NCBI GenBank assembly: GCA_009746045.1
Contig: RPFO01000253.1
Coordinates: 1,049,069-1,113,068, forward strand
Origin: Mesostigma viride
Lineage: Eukaryota > Streptophyta > Mesostigmatophyceae > Mesostigmatales > Mesostigmataceae
DNA length: 64,000 bases
Direction of reading: 5' to 3'
This document shows positions 63,720-64,000 of the stretch, in pieces. Every line of letters starts with the position of its first letter. Within the stretch, counting starts at the first letter, position 1. A program made the position numbers and the translations under genes. The notes under the pieces are model-generated. The model had not been told where the DNA came from, did no database searches, and saw only the letters and a list, made by a program, of their open reading frames with translations.

Positions 63720-64000
63720 ATGATGTACATAGTACACGGGGAGGTGGCAGCTGCAGGGGACGACCCTCCTAGTAAGACTAGAACTTATTCGGGGAAAGCG
63801 AGCAATGATAGCGTGAAAGTGCGAAAGTTAAACCGTGCTAGCATTGCTGAGGACATGAAGACTTTGCAAAATGCTCCAAGGGGTTGTTGCGAGGAGAATT
63901 GCATGCAAAAGCTGAACACGCCCCAGCGTGATGTGGAAGTCTGGGAGCTGGCTCGACAGAGTTACCTTGGGCTACCCACGCAAAAGGAGCGGAGCCACCG
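63720..64000 (+). CDS. Start of an unrecognised gene, runs off the window
   Basis: A frame open from 63666 (ATG at 63720) continues to the window edge for 93 codons. It reads a polar N-terminus (SKTRTYSGKASNDSVKVRKL), then NAPRGCCEENCMQKLNTPQR and VWELARQSYLGLPTQKERSH. A CC-x3-C cluster followed by a charged helix resembles the start of some transposon-encoded proteins. No family is claimed. An upstream splice acceptor (ACGCAG at 63676-63681) means the exon could begin before the ATG. Confidence 0.4.
   Translation, partial: MMYIVHGEVAAAGDDPPSKTRTYSGKASNDSVKVRKLNRASIAEDMKTLQNAPRGCCEENCMQKLNTPQRDVEVWELARQSYLGLPTQKERSH

Overview
This is a nuclear window from a eukaryote, most likely a green alga. 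Genes are multi-exon with GT-AG introns. The two conserved host genes (a TRMO-type tRNA methyltransferase with an N-terminal membrane anchor and coiled coil, and an NBR1/p62-like autophagy receptor) look plant or algal in layout. The mobile elements (a Penelope-like element with an N-terminal GIY-YIG domain, a LINE with a restriction-like endonuclease, a CACTA transposon) also fit the green lineage. No species can be named from sequence alone.

Layout. 1-2.0 kb: a 47-bp tandem repeat and one exon of an unrecognised membrane protein (minus strand). 2.97-9.84 kb: a nine-exon TRMO gene whose introns hold satellites and a SINE tail. 10.43-15.96 kb: a 5'-truncated LINE (18-bp target duplication), split by a 3.77-kb retroelement with ORF1-like coding and by a second, inverted LINE. 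17.57-21.75 kb: the NBR1-like gene. 22.66-26.55 kb: an endonuclease fragment and two abutting copies of a restriction-endonuclease LINE.

26.81-62.09 kb is one nested stack. A near full-length LINE on the minus strand (10-bp target duplication) has its endonuclease at 60.9-62.1 kb and its reverse transcriptase at 28.6-30.5 kb. It was interrupted by a 381-bp SINE-like element, a 783-bp TA-flanked MITE, and a Penelope-like element. The Penelope-like element was in turn interrupted inside its reverse transcriptase by a 25,882-bp DNA transposon (34057-59938). The stack sits in what looks like an intron of a host gene whose first exon is at 62.16-62.62 kb.

The 25.9-kb transposon is the main discovery candidate. 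Its ends begin CACTATAC, it is flanked by TA on both sides, and it has long terminal inverted repeats and 15-bp subterminal repeats. Joining its flanks through one TA restores the reading frame of the Penelope reverse transcriptase. Besides a Tnp2-like transposase (37.5-41.8 kb) it carries a 2-oxoglutarate/Fe(II) oxygenase-like gene, a ubiquitin-specific-protease-like gene, a protein-kinase-like gene and three unrecognised genes. Six of the seven genes form three head-to-head pairs. Each of the three divergent intergenic regions holds an array of the same roughly 86-110-bp repeat, which looks like a shared bidirectional control module.

62.1-64 kb: the host exon, a tandem repeat of about 120 bp, and the start of an open reading frame that runs off the window.
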